Positions 55,530 through 64,000 of a DNA stretch of 64,000 nucleotides are shown piece after piece. A model generated the notes under the pieces. It was not told the origin of the DNA, did not search any database, and was given only the letters and a program-made list of their open reading frames with translations. This DNA comes from Methylobacterium sp. J-070. Its GTDB lineage: Bacteria; Pseudomonadota; Alphaproteobacteria; Rhizobiales; Beijerinckiaceae. The DNA lies in the NCBI RefSeq assembly GCF_022829385.1, contig NZ_JAKSXX010000151.1:39800-103799 (forward strand). The letters are read 5' to 3'. The translations under genes were made by a program, and so were the position numbers. Every line of letters starts with the position of its first letter. The stretch's first letter is position 1.

Positions 55530-56345
55530 GTGGCAAAGGTTCTCGTCGTCACATCGGGCAAGGGCGGCGTCGGCAAGACGACGACGACCGCGGCCCTCGG
55601 AGCGGCCCTGGCCCAGGGCGGCCAGAGCGTGTGCGTCGTCGATTTCGACGTCGGCCTGCGCAACCTCGACCTCATCATGGGTGCCGAGCGCCGGGTCGTC
55701 TACGACCTGATCAACGTGGTCAACGGCGACGCCAAGCTGCCGCAGGCGCTGATCAAGGACAAGCGGGTCGACACCCTGCACCTGCTGCCGGCCTCGCAGA
55801 CCCGCGACAAGGACGCGCTCACCGATGCGGGCGTCGCCCGGGTCATGGAGGAGCTGCGCGAGAAGTTCGACTGGGTCATCTGCGACTCCCCCGCCGGCAT
55901 CGAGCGCGGCGCCCAGCTCGCCATGCACCACGCCGACGTGGCGGTGGTGGTGACCAACCCCGAGGTCTCCTCGGTGCGCGACTCCGACCGGATCATCGGC
56001 CTGCTCGATTCCAAGACCGCCAAGGCGGAGAAGGGCGAGGAGATGGAGAAGCACCTGATCCTCACCCGCTACGACCCGATGCGGGCCGACCGCGGCGACA
56101 TGCTCAAGACCGAGGACGTGCTCGACATCCTGTCGATCCCGCTGCTGGCGATCATCCCCGAGAGCCAGGAGGTGCTGCGCGCCTCGAACCTCGGCTGCCC
56201 GGTCACCCTCAACAACCCGCTCTGCGCCCCGGCGCGGGCCTATGCCGACGCGGCGCGCCGGCTGAAGGGCGAGGCGGTGCCGATGAGCCTGCCGGTCGAG
56301 CGCAAGTCCTTCCTCGACAAGCTGTTCATGCGGAGGGCGGCATGA
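55530..56345 (+). CDS. minD: MinD septum-site-determining ATPase
   Basis: MinD binds the inner membrane in its ATP form, recruits MinC and oscillates under MinE. The 271-residue protein has the deviant Walker A KGGVGKTTTTAALG near residue 11, switch I DFDVGLRNLDLIMG, DSPAGIERGAQLA near 120 and a C-terminal amphipathic membrane helix (ERKSFLDKLFMRRAA). The GTG at 55530 has AGGGAGA 8 bases ahead. The sequence GGGAGATCGACGCGTGGC there also precedes the ABC gene at 160. minE starts in its last codon (ATGA). Confidence 0.97.
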   Translation: MAKVLVVTSGKGGVGKTTTTAALGAALAQGGQSVCVVDFDVGLRNLDLIMGAERRVVYDLINVVNGDAKLPQALIKDKRVDTLHLLPASQTRDKDALTDAGVARVMEELREKFDWVICDSPAGIERGAQLAMHHADVAVVVTNPEVSSVRDSDRIIGLLDSKTAKAEKGEEMEKHLILTRYDPMRADRGDMLKTEDVLDILSIPLLAIIPESQEVLRASNLGCPVTLNNPLCAPARAYADAARRLKGEAVPMSLPVERKSFLDKLFMRRAA

Positions 56346-56680
56346 GCATCCTGGGCATCTTCCAGAAGCGCAATTCCGGCACGGTCGCGCGCGATCGTCT
56401 GCAGCTGATCCTGGCCCACGAGCGGGCCGAGTCCGGCCGCCCGGACCTCGTGATGCAGCTGCGCGACGAGATCCTGGCGGTGATCGCCAACCACGTCTCG
56501 GTGGAAGCCGACAAGGTGAAGGTCACCCTGGAGCGCGGCGAGGGCGTCTCGACGCTCGGCCTCGACATCGAGCTCCCGCTCGGCGCCGCGGGCAAGCTCG
56601 ACGCCAGGCTGGCGGCGAAGCTCGCCGAGGTCGCCGCCAACAAGGGCGGCGCGAAGGCGGCCTCCAAGAAGGCCGCTTGA
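56342..56680 (+). CDS. minE: MinE topological specificity factor
   Basis: MinE stimulates the MinD ATPase and drives Min oscillation. The 112-residue protein has the N-terminal membrane-targeting segment (MSILGIFQKRNSG), the anti-MinCD helix (TVARDRLQLILAHERAESG) and the dimerisation beta-fold (VMQLRDEILAVIANHVSVEADKVKV). A Lys/Ala-rich tail of about 20 residues follows, making it longer than the 88-residue E. coli protein. It overlaps minD by 4 bases and ends the operon. Confidence 0.95.
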   Translation: MSILGIFQKRNSGTVARDRLQLILAHERAESGRPDLVMQLRDEILAVIANHVSVEADKVKVTLERGEGVSTLGLDIELPLGAAGKLDARLAAKLAEVAANKGGAKAASKKAA

Positions 56681-56717
56681 GCCGGGCCGGGACCGCGCGA
56701 CCCTCCTGCACATCGCG

Positions 56718-56745
56718 AGCCGCGTCCGGGCAGCCGGGCGCGGCT
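56718..56745 (+). terminator. Possible terminator after minE
   Basis: AGCCGCG T CCGG, a GCAG loop and CCGG G CGCGGCT form a 12-base-pair stem (one T-G pair) 37 bases after the minE stop. TCGTCGTGT, not a true T-run, follows. The rest of the 346-base gap (56681-57026) has no gene or repeat I can see. Confidence 0.4.
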
Positions 56746-57026
56746 TCGTCGTGTGGCCGGCCCCTCGGCGCAATGCGGCGTTCCGGACCTGCGTGGGACC
56801 GATGCCGCGCGACGCCCGGCCCTTCCTTGACGTCGGCACGGGTGAGCCGCACCGCCGCTCCGGCGCGCCGCAGGCGAGCCGGAGCCGCCGACCGGGCCGG
56901 TCCGGGGCGCGCGATAAGGTTCCGGATCCCGGGCTCCGCCGAGCGGCCCCGGCGATGCCGGTGGGCTGAGATGGGGCCGATGCCGTCCGGGATCACCGGC
57001 AGCATCGGAGAGGTGAAGGGATCGCC

Positions 57027-57935
57027 ATGCCGAGCGCCGTGACGGATGACGGGGTCCGCCTCCATTACGAGGAGAGCGGGCGCGGAACGCCGCTGATCTT
57101 CGTGCACGAATTTGCCGGCGACCACCGCAGCTACGAGGCGCAGTTGCGCCACTTCGGGCGCCGCTACCACGCCATCGCGTTCAACGCCCAGGGCTACCCG
57201 CCCTCCGACGTTCCGGAGGCGGTGTCGGCCTACACGCAGGCGCGTGCGGCCGACGACATCCTGGCGATCCTCGACCATATCGGGGCGCCGAAGGCCCATG
57301 TCGCCGGCATCTCGATGGGTGCGTTCGCGACCCTGCATTTCGGCCTGCGCCATTCCGGCCGCGCCCTGTCGCTGTGCCTCGGCGGCTGCGGCTACGGCGC
57401 CGAGCCCGAACGGCAGGCCCTGTTCCGTGCCGAGGCCGACGCCACCGCGGAGATTCTGCGCCGCGACGGCATGGCCGCCTTCGCCGAGCGCTACGCGGTC
57501 GGGCCGACCCGGGTCCAGTTCGAGACCAAGGACCCGCGCGGTCATGCCGAGTTCAGGCGGATGCTGGCGGAGCATTCGGCGCTCGGCTCGGCCAACACGC
57601 AGGCCGGCGTGCAGAAGGAGCGTCCCTCGCTCTACGATCTGACGGACGCGCTGGGCCGGCTCACCGTGCCGACGCTGATCGTTGCCGGCGACGAGGATTG
57701 GCCCTGCCTCGCCCTGAGCCTGATGATGAAGCGGACGATCCCTTCGGCCGCCCTCGCGATCCTGCCCAATACCGGCCACGCCCTCTCGGTCGAGGAGCCG
57801 GAGGCCTACAACCGTCTCCTCGACGACTTCCTGGCGCAGGTGGGGAGCGGCCGCTGGCCGATGCGCGACCCGCGGGCGATCTCGGCGACGATCACCGGGA
57901 TCGGGGGCCGACCGGATCCCGCGGGATCAGCCTGA
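57027..57935 (+). CDS. Alpha/beta-fold hydrolase
   Basis: This 302-residue hydrolase has the catalytic triad: nucleophile Ser in AGISMGAFA near residue 95, acid Asp in AGDEDWPCL near 229 and His in NTGHALSVEEPEAY near 256. The oxyanion region is VHEFAGD near 32. It resembles 3-oxoadipate enol-lactonase and carboxylesterase-like proteins, but the substrate is not evident. GAGAGG lies near the ATG. The last 44 bases overlap the end of the convergent cytochrome P450 gene, and the C-terminus after residue 285 is Gly/Pro-rich. Confidence 0.83.
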   Translation: MPSAVTDDGVRLHYEESGRGTPLIFVHEFAGDHRSYEAQLRHFGRRYHAIAFNAQGYPPSDVPEAVSAYTQARAADDILAILDHIGAPKAHVAGISMGAFATLHFGLRHSGRALSLCLGGCGYGAEPERQALFRAEADATAEILRRDGMAAFAERYAVGPTRVQFETKDPRGHAEFRRMLAEHSALGSANTQAGVQKERPSLYDLTDALGRLTVPTLIVAGDEDWPCLALSLMMKRTIPSAALAILPNTGHALSVEEPEAYNRLLDDFLAQVGSGRWPMRDPRAISATITGIGGRPDPAGSA

Positions 57936-59337
57936 ACCGGGGGTGCCGGTCCGGCTGGGTCGTGACCACCGCCTGCGGCAGGACCGGCTCGCGCCCGTCC
58001 AGGACCAGCCGGAACCGCGCCAGCAGCCGGGCCAGCGACAGCACCGCCTCGCTCAGGGCGAACTGCGCGCCGATGCAGACCCGCGGGCCGGCCCCGAAGG
58101 GCATGTAGGCGAAGCGGGGCGGAGGCGGCGCGTCCGGCAGGAACCGGCCGGGATCGAAGGCCTCGGGATCCGACCACAGGCGCCGGTGCCGATGGAGCAC
58201 CCAGGGGCTGACCATCACGATGTCGTTCTTGCGCACCGCGTAGCCGGCGACATTGTCCGGACCGAGGGCCCGGCGGACGACCACGAAGGCCGCGGGGTAC
58301 AGCCGCAGGGTTTCGTCGATCACCGCGCGGGTGAGGGGGAGGCGCCCGTCGCTCTGGCAGCCGGTCGGATCCGTCAGGTCCGCCCCCCGCGCCTCGGCGG
58401 CGACGCGCTCCTGCAGCTCGGGGGCGAGCGCCAGGAGGTAGGCGGCCCAGAACAGGGTGCCGGCCGTGGTCTCGTGGCCGGCGAGGATCAGGGTGGCGAC
58501 CTGGTCGCGCAGCTCGTCCGGCGTGAATGGGGCGCCCGTGTCGGGATTGCGGGCGGCCTTCAGTAGGTCGAGCAGGTCGCCCGAGCGGGCGATGTCGCGC
58601 TCCGCATCCCCGCGGGCCGCGATGATCCGGTCGAGGAACGGGATCCAGCGGCGCCGGAAGCGCGCCCGCGACCAGTCGAGCGGCACCGGCCAGCCCGGCG
58701 GCGTCACGATGTCGAGCAGGTGCGGCCGGCCCATCCGCTCGGCATACTCGGCGACGAAGCCGCGCAGCTCCGTCCCGTACACGTCCATGCCCACCGAGAA
58801 CATCGCGCGCCCGGCGATCTCCAGCGCCAGCCGGTAGAAGGACGTGAACAGGTCGACCGGCCCGTCCGCGGCCTCGGCGGCGATCTGGTCCAAGCCCTCC
58901 GCCACGGCGGCGGCGATGTGCGGCACCAGCCCGTCGATCGCCCGCGGGGTGAAGGCCGGCGCCAGGGTCCGGCGCTGGTGACGCCACGCGGAACCCTCGC
59001 TGATCAGCAGCCCGTCGCCGAGGATCGGGCGCAGGATGCGCGTGGTCCCGGTGGTGCGGGCATAGTTCGCCTGGTTCTCCACCAGAACCCGCCGGATCGC
59101 CTCCGGGTCGTTCAGGACGAAGCTCGACCGTCCGAGCAGGCCCCGGCGGGTCACCGGCTCCTCGAAGGCGCGGCGGGAGAAGCCCTCCAGGCTGTTGTCC
59201 CGGATCGAGCGCAGATAGGCCGGGATCGGCAGCTCGCGCTCCGGCGCCGCCCGGTGCGGCGGCACCACGCGGGGCAGGCCGGCGAGGCTCCCGGTCGTCC
59301 GGGCCGGGATCTCGATCGCGTCCGATAGGGTGGGCAT
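57892..59337 (-). CDS. Cytochrome P450 monooxygenase
   Basis: This 481-residue P450 has the I-helix oxygen motif LILAGHETTAGT near residue 290, the ExxR motif ETLR near 345 and the heme loop FGAGPRVCIGAQF with the cysteine ligand near 420. It resembles bacterial CYP102/CYP110-like fatty-acid or alkane hydroxylases more than soluble P450cam types. It has no reductase domain, so an external redox partner is needed. It lies 59 bases after the degenerate ABC protein gene on the same strand, probably one operon. The minus-strand frame remains open upstream as a shadow. Confidence 0.92.
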   Translation of the reverse strand: MPTLSDAIEIPARTTGSLAGLPRVVPPHRAAPERELPIPAYLRSIRDNSLEGFSRRAFEEPVTRRGLLGRSSFVLNDPEAIRRVLVENQANYARTTGTTRILRPILGDGLLISEGSAWRHQRRTLAPAFTPRAIDGLVPHIAAAVAEGLDQIAAEAADGPVDLFTSFYRLALEIAGRAMFSVGMDVYGTELRGFVAEYAERMGRPHLLDIVTPPGWPVPLDWSRARFRRRWIPFLDRIIAARGDAERDIARSGDLLDLLKAARNPDTGAPFTPDELRDQVATLILAGHETTAGTLFWAAYLLALAPELQERVAAEARGADLTDPTGCQSDGRLPLTRAVIDETLRLYPAAFVVVRRALGPDNVAGYAVRKNDIVMVSPWVLHRHRRLWSDPEAFDPGRFLPDAPPPPRFAYMPFGAGPRVCIGAQFALSEAVLSLARLLARFRLVLDGREPVLPQAVVTTQPDRHPRFRLIPRDPVGPRSR

Positions 59338-59396
59338 GGGACCATCCTGGGCCGGAGACGGATGCCTGTAAACCGCCGGCCGGTGTCCCCCCGATG

Positions 59397-62048
59397 TCAC
59401 TCCGCCGCGGTGCGCAGGCGTGCGTTGGTGCTCTGGACCGGAAGGCGCACGGGGAAGCGCATCGGGTCGGCCTCGGCCGACAGGCTCGCTACCAGGCTGG
59501 CCCGGGGCAGGGTGGCGTCCGCGACGTCGAGCAGCGTGTCGACCCCGCGGTCCAGGTGTTCGTCCACCCGGTCGATGATCAGGATCTCGGGATCCCGCAT
59601 GATGGCGCGGGCGAGGCCGATCCGCACGCGGACGCGCTCGGCCAGCAGCTGCCCGCGGTTGCCGACCTCCTTCTCCAGGCCGCGCCGCTGGATCGGCCGT
59701 TCCAGGTCGAACTGGCGGAACACCGCGCGCGCCTCGCGCTGGATCAACGCCTCGCCGTGCATCCGCGCGGTGTCGATGCGCCCGAACAGCAGGTTGTCGA
59801 GCACTGTGCTGCGCGGGTTGATCCGGTTGGGATCGTAGGGCTCGACGTCGCATCCATCCTTGCCGTGCATGAACCCCTGCACGACGGCCCGCGCGCCGAC
59901 GATGCGCGCGGCGAGACCCGGGTTGAGCAGGCCGAAGCGCATCCGCGGCTCGACGTAGGCCAGCGCGAGGGCGAGGAAGGCCACGCTGTCCGCCTCGCTC
60001 AGGCGCCCCTCGGCGGGCAGGCGGGCGAGCCGTTGCAGGTAGTCCGGCAGCGCGTCCGGGGTGATCAGGGAGAAACGCCGGAACAGCGGGTGGCCGGGCG
60101 GCACGTCGGCGAAGATGTCCTTGAGATTGCTGGCGATGGCCACGCCCATGCGGTCGAGCTCTTCCAGGAGCTGCACCTTCTCGAGCGCCTCGCGGAACAG
60201 GGCCGTGCCGGCCAGACGCTGCGGATCGGTCAGAGAGGGGTCGCGCGGCACCCCGAACAGCAGATTCTCCGCCACGGTCGCCTGCTCGTTGTAGCGGCCG
60301 CGGGAGAACGGGATGACCAGGTCGGCGAGACCCTTCTCGGCGAAATGCGCGCGCAGGTACTCCCGGGCGGCGATCATGCGCTGGCCCACCGGCGTGTCGT
60401 GACCCACCGAGCTGAGCGCGCTGAGGCCGAACCGATACAGGTCGTCGCCGAGACCGAGCTGGATCAACAGGTCCAGGAGCCGCTCGTCGAGTTCCTCCGC
60501 ATCCCGGACGCCGAGCCGCTGATAGTCGATCCAGGGATCGTCGATGCTGTCGCACGGGTTGCCGGTCTTCACCGCCTCGTTGATCTGCATCTTGCTCAGG
60601 TCGAGGCAGCCCTGTCGCAACGGGCGCACCTTCAGCCCGTAGAGGATGTTGTCGCGCACCGTCCCGGGGAACAGGACCGGCTCCACGCCCGCGTAGGCGA
60701 TCCGGCGCGCATGGACCGGGCGCGGCAGCGTGGAGAGGTCGTGGTCTCCGATCCGGATCACGCCACTCAATGCCGTCTGCAGCCCCGCGAGGACGCGGGC
60801 GAATTCCTGCGCCACCGTGCCGGACGGCACCAGGGCGATCCGGTTCGGTAGAGGCACCTCGGCATCGCCGATCTCCACCGGCGGGCCGCCCTGCGGATCG
60901 CGGAGTGTCAAGCCTTCGATCCGGAGCGGCGAGCCGAGGAGCGGCGGCGGTGCGTCCGTCTCGGGCTCCGCCGGCCGCAGGCGCTGCGGGCCGAAATGCG
61001 CCGCCACGGTCTCGTACTTCACCTCGACGTCGAGGCGCTGCTGATCCCAGTCGATCAGCTCCTTCAGCGGCGGGGGCAGGTCCCGGTAGGCCGCGAGCAC
61101 GGCCACGAGCTGGCCGATATCGAGCTCGCCCTTGAGGGCGAAGTAGCCGCCGATCGCGTAGAACAGGAACGGCGTGACCTGGGCGAGCAGGTTGTTGAGG
61201 TATTTGACCGCGAACTTGCGCCGGTAGATGCGCAGGCGCAGGTCGTAGAGGCTGTAGAGCCGGTCGCCGATCTCGGCCCGCTCCCAGCGGCCCGTGTCGT
61301 TGAGCAGGACCGCCGGCAACCCGTCGAGCACCTCGGCGACGCGGCCGGCGAGGTTGCGCGAGGCGATCTGGCGGCGCCGGCTGAGGCGGATGATCTCGCG
61401 CCGAAGCCGGGGGATCACGGTCATCTGGACGCCCACCATGCCGCCGGCGGCCAGGCCGAGCCACAGGTTCTGCATCATGATGAACGCCAGGGCGGTGGCG
61501 GCCTGGGTGCCCAGGAACACCGGCACCACGATCGCGTCGCCGATGAAGGAGCCGATCGGCTCCACTTCGTCGCGGATGATCGTCGCCGTCTCGGACGACT
61601 TCACCTCCCGCTGCGCCTCCGGCGTGAAGCGCAGCATGAGGGAGAACAGCTGGAAGCGCAGCCGGCGCAGCATGCGCTCGCCGAGGATGCCCTTCTGCAG
61701 GTTGATCCAGAACTTGAAGGCGCCGTTGATCAGGACGAGCGACAGGAACAGCGTCGAGAGGCCGAACAGCAGCTCGAGCCGGTCCAGCTGGAAGCCCTCG
61801 AACAGGCGGCTGGTCCCGCCGCCGAGGATTGTCGGCCATTGCACGGTGAGTTCGAGGAACGGCGTCGTCGCCTCGCCGTGGGTGAAGGCCTTGCCGGTGA
61901 TCGCGTCGTTGACGATGCGCTTGGGCAGGTCGAGCGAGGCGAAGTAGAAGGGCAGCGACGCCAGGACGACGGCGCAGATCTTGAGCTGCTCGCCCTTCGA
62001 GTAGCGCCAGATATACGGGAAGAGCCGCGGCTCAAGCGCGCGCATCAT
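59397..62048 (-). CDS. ABC-exporter-like protein with degenerate ATPase domain and a repeat-bearing insertion
   Basis: This 883-residue protein has an N-terminal exporter membrane domain (hydrophobic segments near residues 20-45, 90-115, 165-210 and 285-310, with the coupling-helix region GRVAEVLDGLPAVLLND). The ATPase domain has lost key residues: the Walker A position reads VPSGTVAQE (407-415) with Ala for the catalytic lysine; the signature region is NRGQLLAERVRV (797-808) instead of LSGGQ; and Walker B reads EILIIDRVDE (821-830) with Arg for the catalytic Glu. Between them is an insertion of about 270 residues with three Q-loop-like copies: 460-471 (FPGTVRDNILYG), 588-599 (ATVAENLLFG) and 744-756 (STVLDNLLFG). 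ATP-driven transport is doubtful. Confidence 0.85.
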   Translation of the reverse strand: MMRALEPRLFPYIWRYSKGEQLKICAVVLASLPFYFASLDLPKRIVNDAITGKAFTHGEATTPFLELTVQWPTILGGGTSRLFEGFQLDRLELLFGLSTLFLSLVLINGAFKFWINLQKGILGERMLRRLRFQLFSLMLRFTPEAQREVKSSETATIIRDEVEPIGSFIGDAIVVPVFLGTQAATALAFIMMQNLWLGLAAGGMVGVQMTVIPRLRREIIRLSRRRQIASRNLAGRVAEVLDGLPAVLLNDTGRWERAEIGDRLYSLYDLRLRIYRRKFAVKYLNNLLAQVTPFLFYAIGGYFALKGELDIGQLVAVLAAYRDLPPPLKELIDWDQQRLDVEVKYETVAAHFGPQRLRPAEPETDAPPPLLGSPLRIEGLTLRDPQGGPPVEIGDAEVPLPNRIALVPSGTVAQEFARVLAGLQTALSGVIRIGDHDLSTLPRPVHARRIAYAGVEPVLFPGTVRDNILYGLKVRPLRQGCLDLSKMQINEAVKTGNPCDSIDDPWIDYQRLGVRDAEELDERLLDLLIQLGLGDDLYRFGLSALSSVGHDTPVGQRMIAAREYLRAHFAEKGLADLVIPFSRGRYNEQATVAENLLFGVPRDPSLTDPQRLAGTALFREALEKVQLLEELDRMGVAIASNLKDIFADVPPGHPLFRRFSLITPDALPDYLQRLARLPAEGRLSEADSVAFLALALAYVEPRMRFGLLNPGLAARIVGARAVVQGFMHGKDGCDVEPYDPNRINPRSTVLDNLLFGRIDTARMHGEALIQREARAVFRQFDLERPIQRRGLEKEVGNRGQLLAERVRVRIGLARAIMRDPEILIIDRVDEHLDRGVDTLLDVADATLPRASLVASLSAEADPMRFPVRLPVQSTNARLRTAAE

Positions 62049-62207
62049 GTCCTCCCGGTGAAAGCGCGCCCTGGCGGGAATGATGCCGAATCGGTGCGTA
62101 CGCGCGCGAACATACGATCAAGACCGGATCCGGGCACAGGTCCGTTGCATCCGTCGCCGCGAGAACCTCCCGAAGGCGGCCGCGGTTTCATCACACCATC
62201 ATATAGC

Positions 62208-62237
62208 GTGCGCTTTGCCGCTAGGGTGCGCTTTGCC
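62208..62237 (+). repeat. 12-base direct repeat in the typA upstream gap
   Basis: GTGCGCTTTGCC occurs at 62208-62219 and again at 62226-62237 (18 bases apart). It lies between the degenerate ABC gene and typA, in a 410-base gap (62049-62458) without a gene. The spacing, slightly under two helical turns, could fit a regulator, but nothing else supports that. Confidence 0.4.
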
Positions 62238-62337
62238 ACTCGGCGGGCGCACGACGCCGATCCGTATAGTACCGTCCGAAGGGTCTCGCGGTGAGACTTC
62301 AATCCGGACGCGAGGCATCCGTCATGCGTGCAGTGGC

Positions 62338-62365
62338 CTTGCGGGCGGACGCGCGTCCTTATATT
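62338..62365 (+). promoter_or_regulatory. Putative typA promoter with internal palindrome
   Basis: TATATT (62360-62365) is the best -10 in the gap. CTTGCG or TTGCGG 15-16 bases upstream serves as a weak -35. GGACGCGCGTCC (62347-62358), a perfect 12-base palindrome, sits between them. The start codon is about 90 bases downstream. Confidence 0.35.
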
Positions 62366-62458
62366 GCGACGCAACCACCACGACTCCGTACCTGAACCGG
62401 CGCGGACGGCCGCGCCGCGCGGCCGCCAGGGAGCCGGCACAACCCGTTTCGGGCCGCC

Positions 62459-64000
<1,542 letters not shown>

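Overview
The window looks like chromosomal DNA of a high-GC alphaproteobacterium of the Rhizobiales/Hyphomicrobiales, most probably Methylobacterium or a close relative. This rests on strong GC codon bias, a MucR/Ros regulator, an alphaproteobacterial AccD with a lost zinc ribbon, the trpA-accD-folC / trxA-addA neighbourhood, an Omp25-like porin and a candidate CtrA box. Genus is inference. I recognised no rRNA, tRNA, CRISPR array, phage or insertion sequence. About 54 protein genes fill nearly the whole window.

Layout. 0.1-6.6 kb: an SbmA/BacA-type ABC transporter, the Entner-Doudoroff pair edd-eda, a periplasmic L-asparaginase and a tiny unknown gene, with copies of a palindromic intergenic repeat between them. 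6.8-16.3 kb: an MFS carrier, an NtrB/NtrC-like two-component pair whose sigma54 contact loop is altered, an Hpt-like protein, an HWE histidine kinase, UbiB and a ModA-like protein without a signal peptide. 16.4-26.4 kb: a sugar-acid island with a hexuronate-type MFS carrier, uronate dehydrogenase, a lactonase, an FMN-dependent 2-hydroxyacid dehydrogenase, a divergent LacI regulator, a racemase-fold protein, a hydroxypyruvate-isomerase-like protein, a D-2-hydroxyacid dehydrogenase and an aminotransferase. Two LacI-type operators sit upstream of the flanking operons.

26.6-35.1 kb: a Liv-type binding protein, an IF-1 variant overlapping a DMT exporter, a molybdopterin oxidoreductase with its own flavin reductase, a Ca2+/H+ antiporter and a DEAD-box helicase. 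35.3-40.7 kb: a tightly overlapping cluster of NarL-type kinase and regulator, TenA and a Tat-exported DJ-1 protein, then TerB-like and LrgA/LrgB-like genes. 41-44.9 kb: a MucR homologue without apparent zinc ligands, a large glucosidase and a HAD phosphatase. 45-53.5 kb: housekeeping genes trpA, accD and folC, a porin, trxA and addA.

53.6-56.7 kb holds the cell-division cluster minC-minC-minD-minE with two complete MinC paralogues and a CtrA-like box between them. 57-62 kb: an alpha/beta hydrolase facing an operon of a cytochrome P450 and an ABC-exporter-like protein whose ATPase domain has lost its key catalytic motifs. The window ends inside typA/bipA.

The most unusual items are the degenerate ABC protein paired with a P450, the tandem minC genes, the altered GAFTGA loop, the ligand-poor MucR and the LacI-controlled sugar-acid island.
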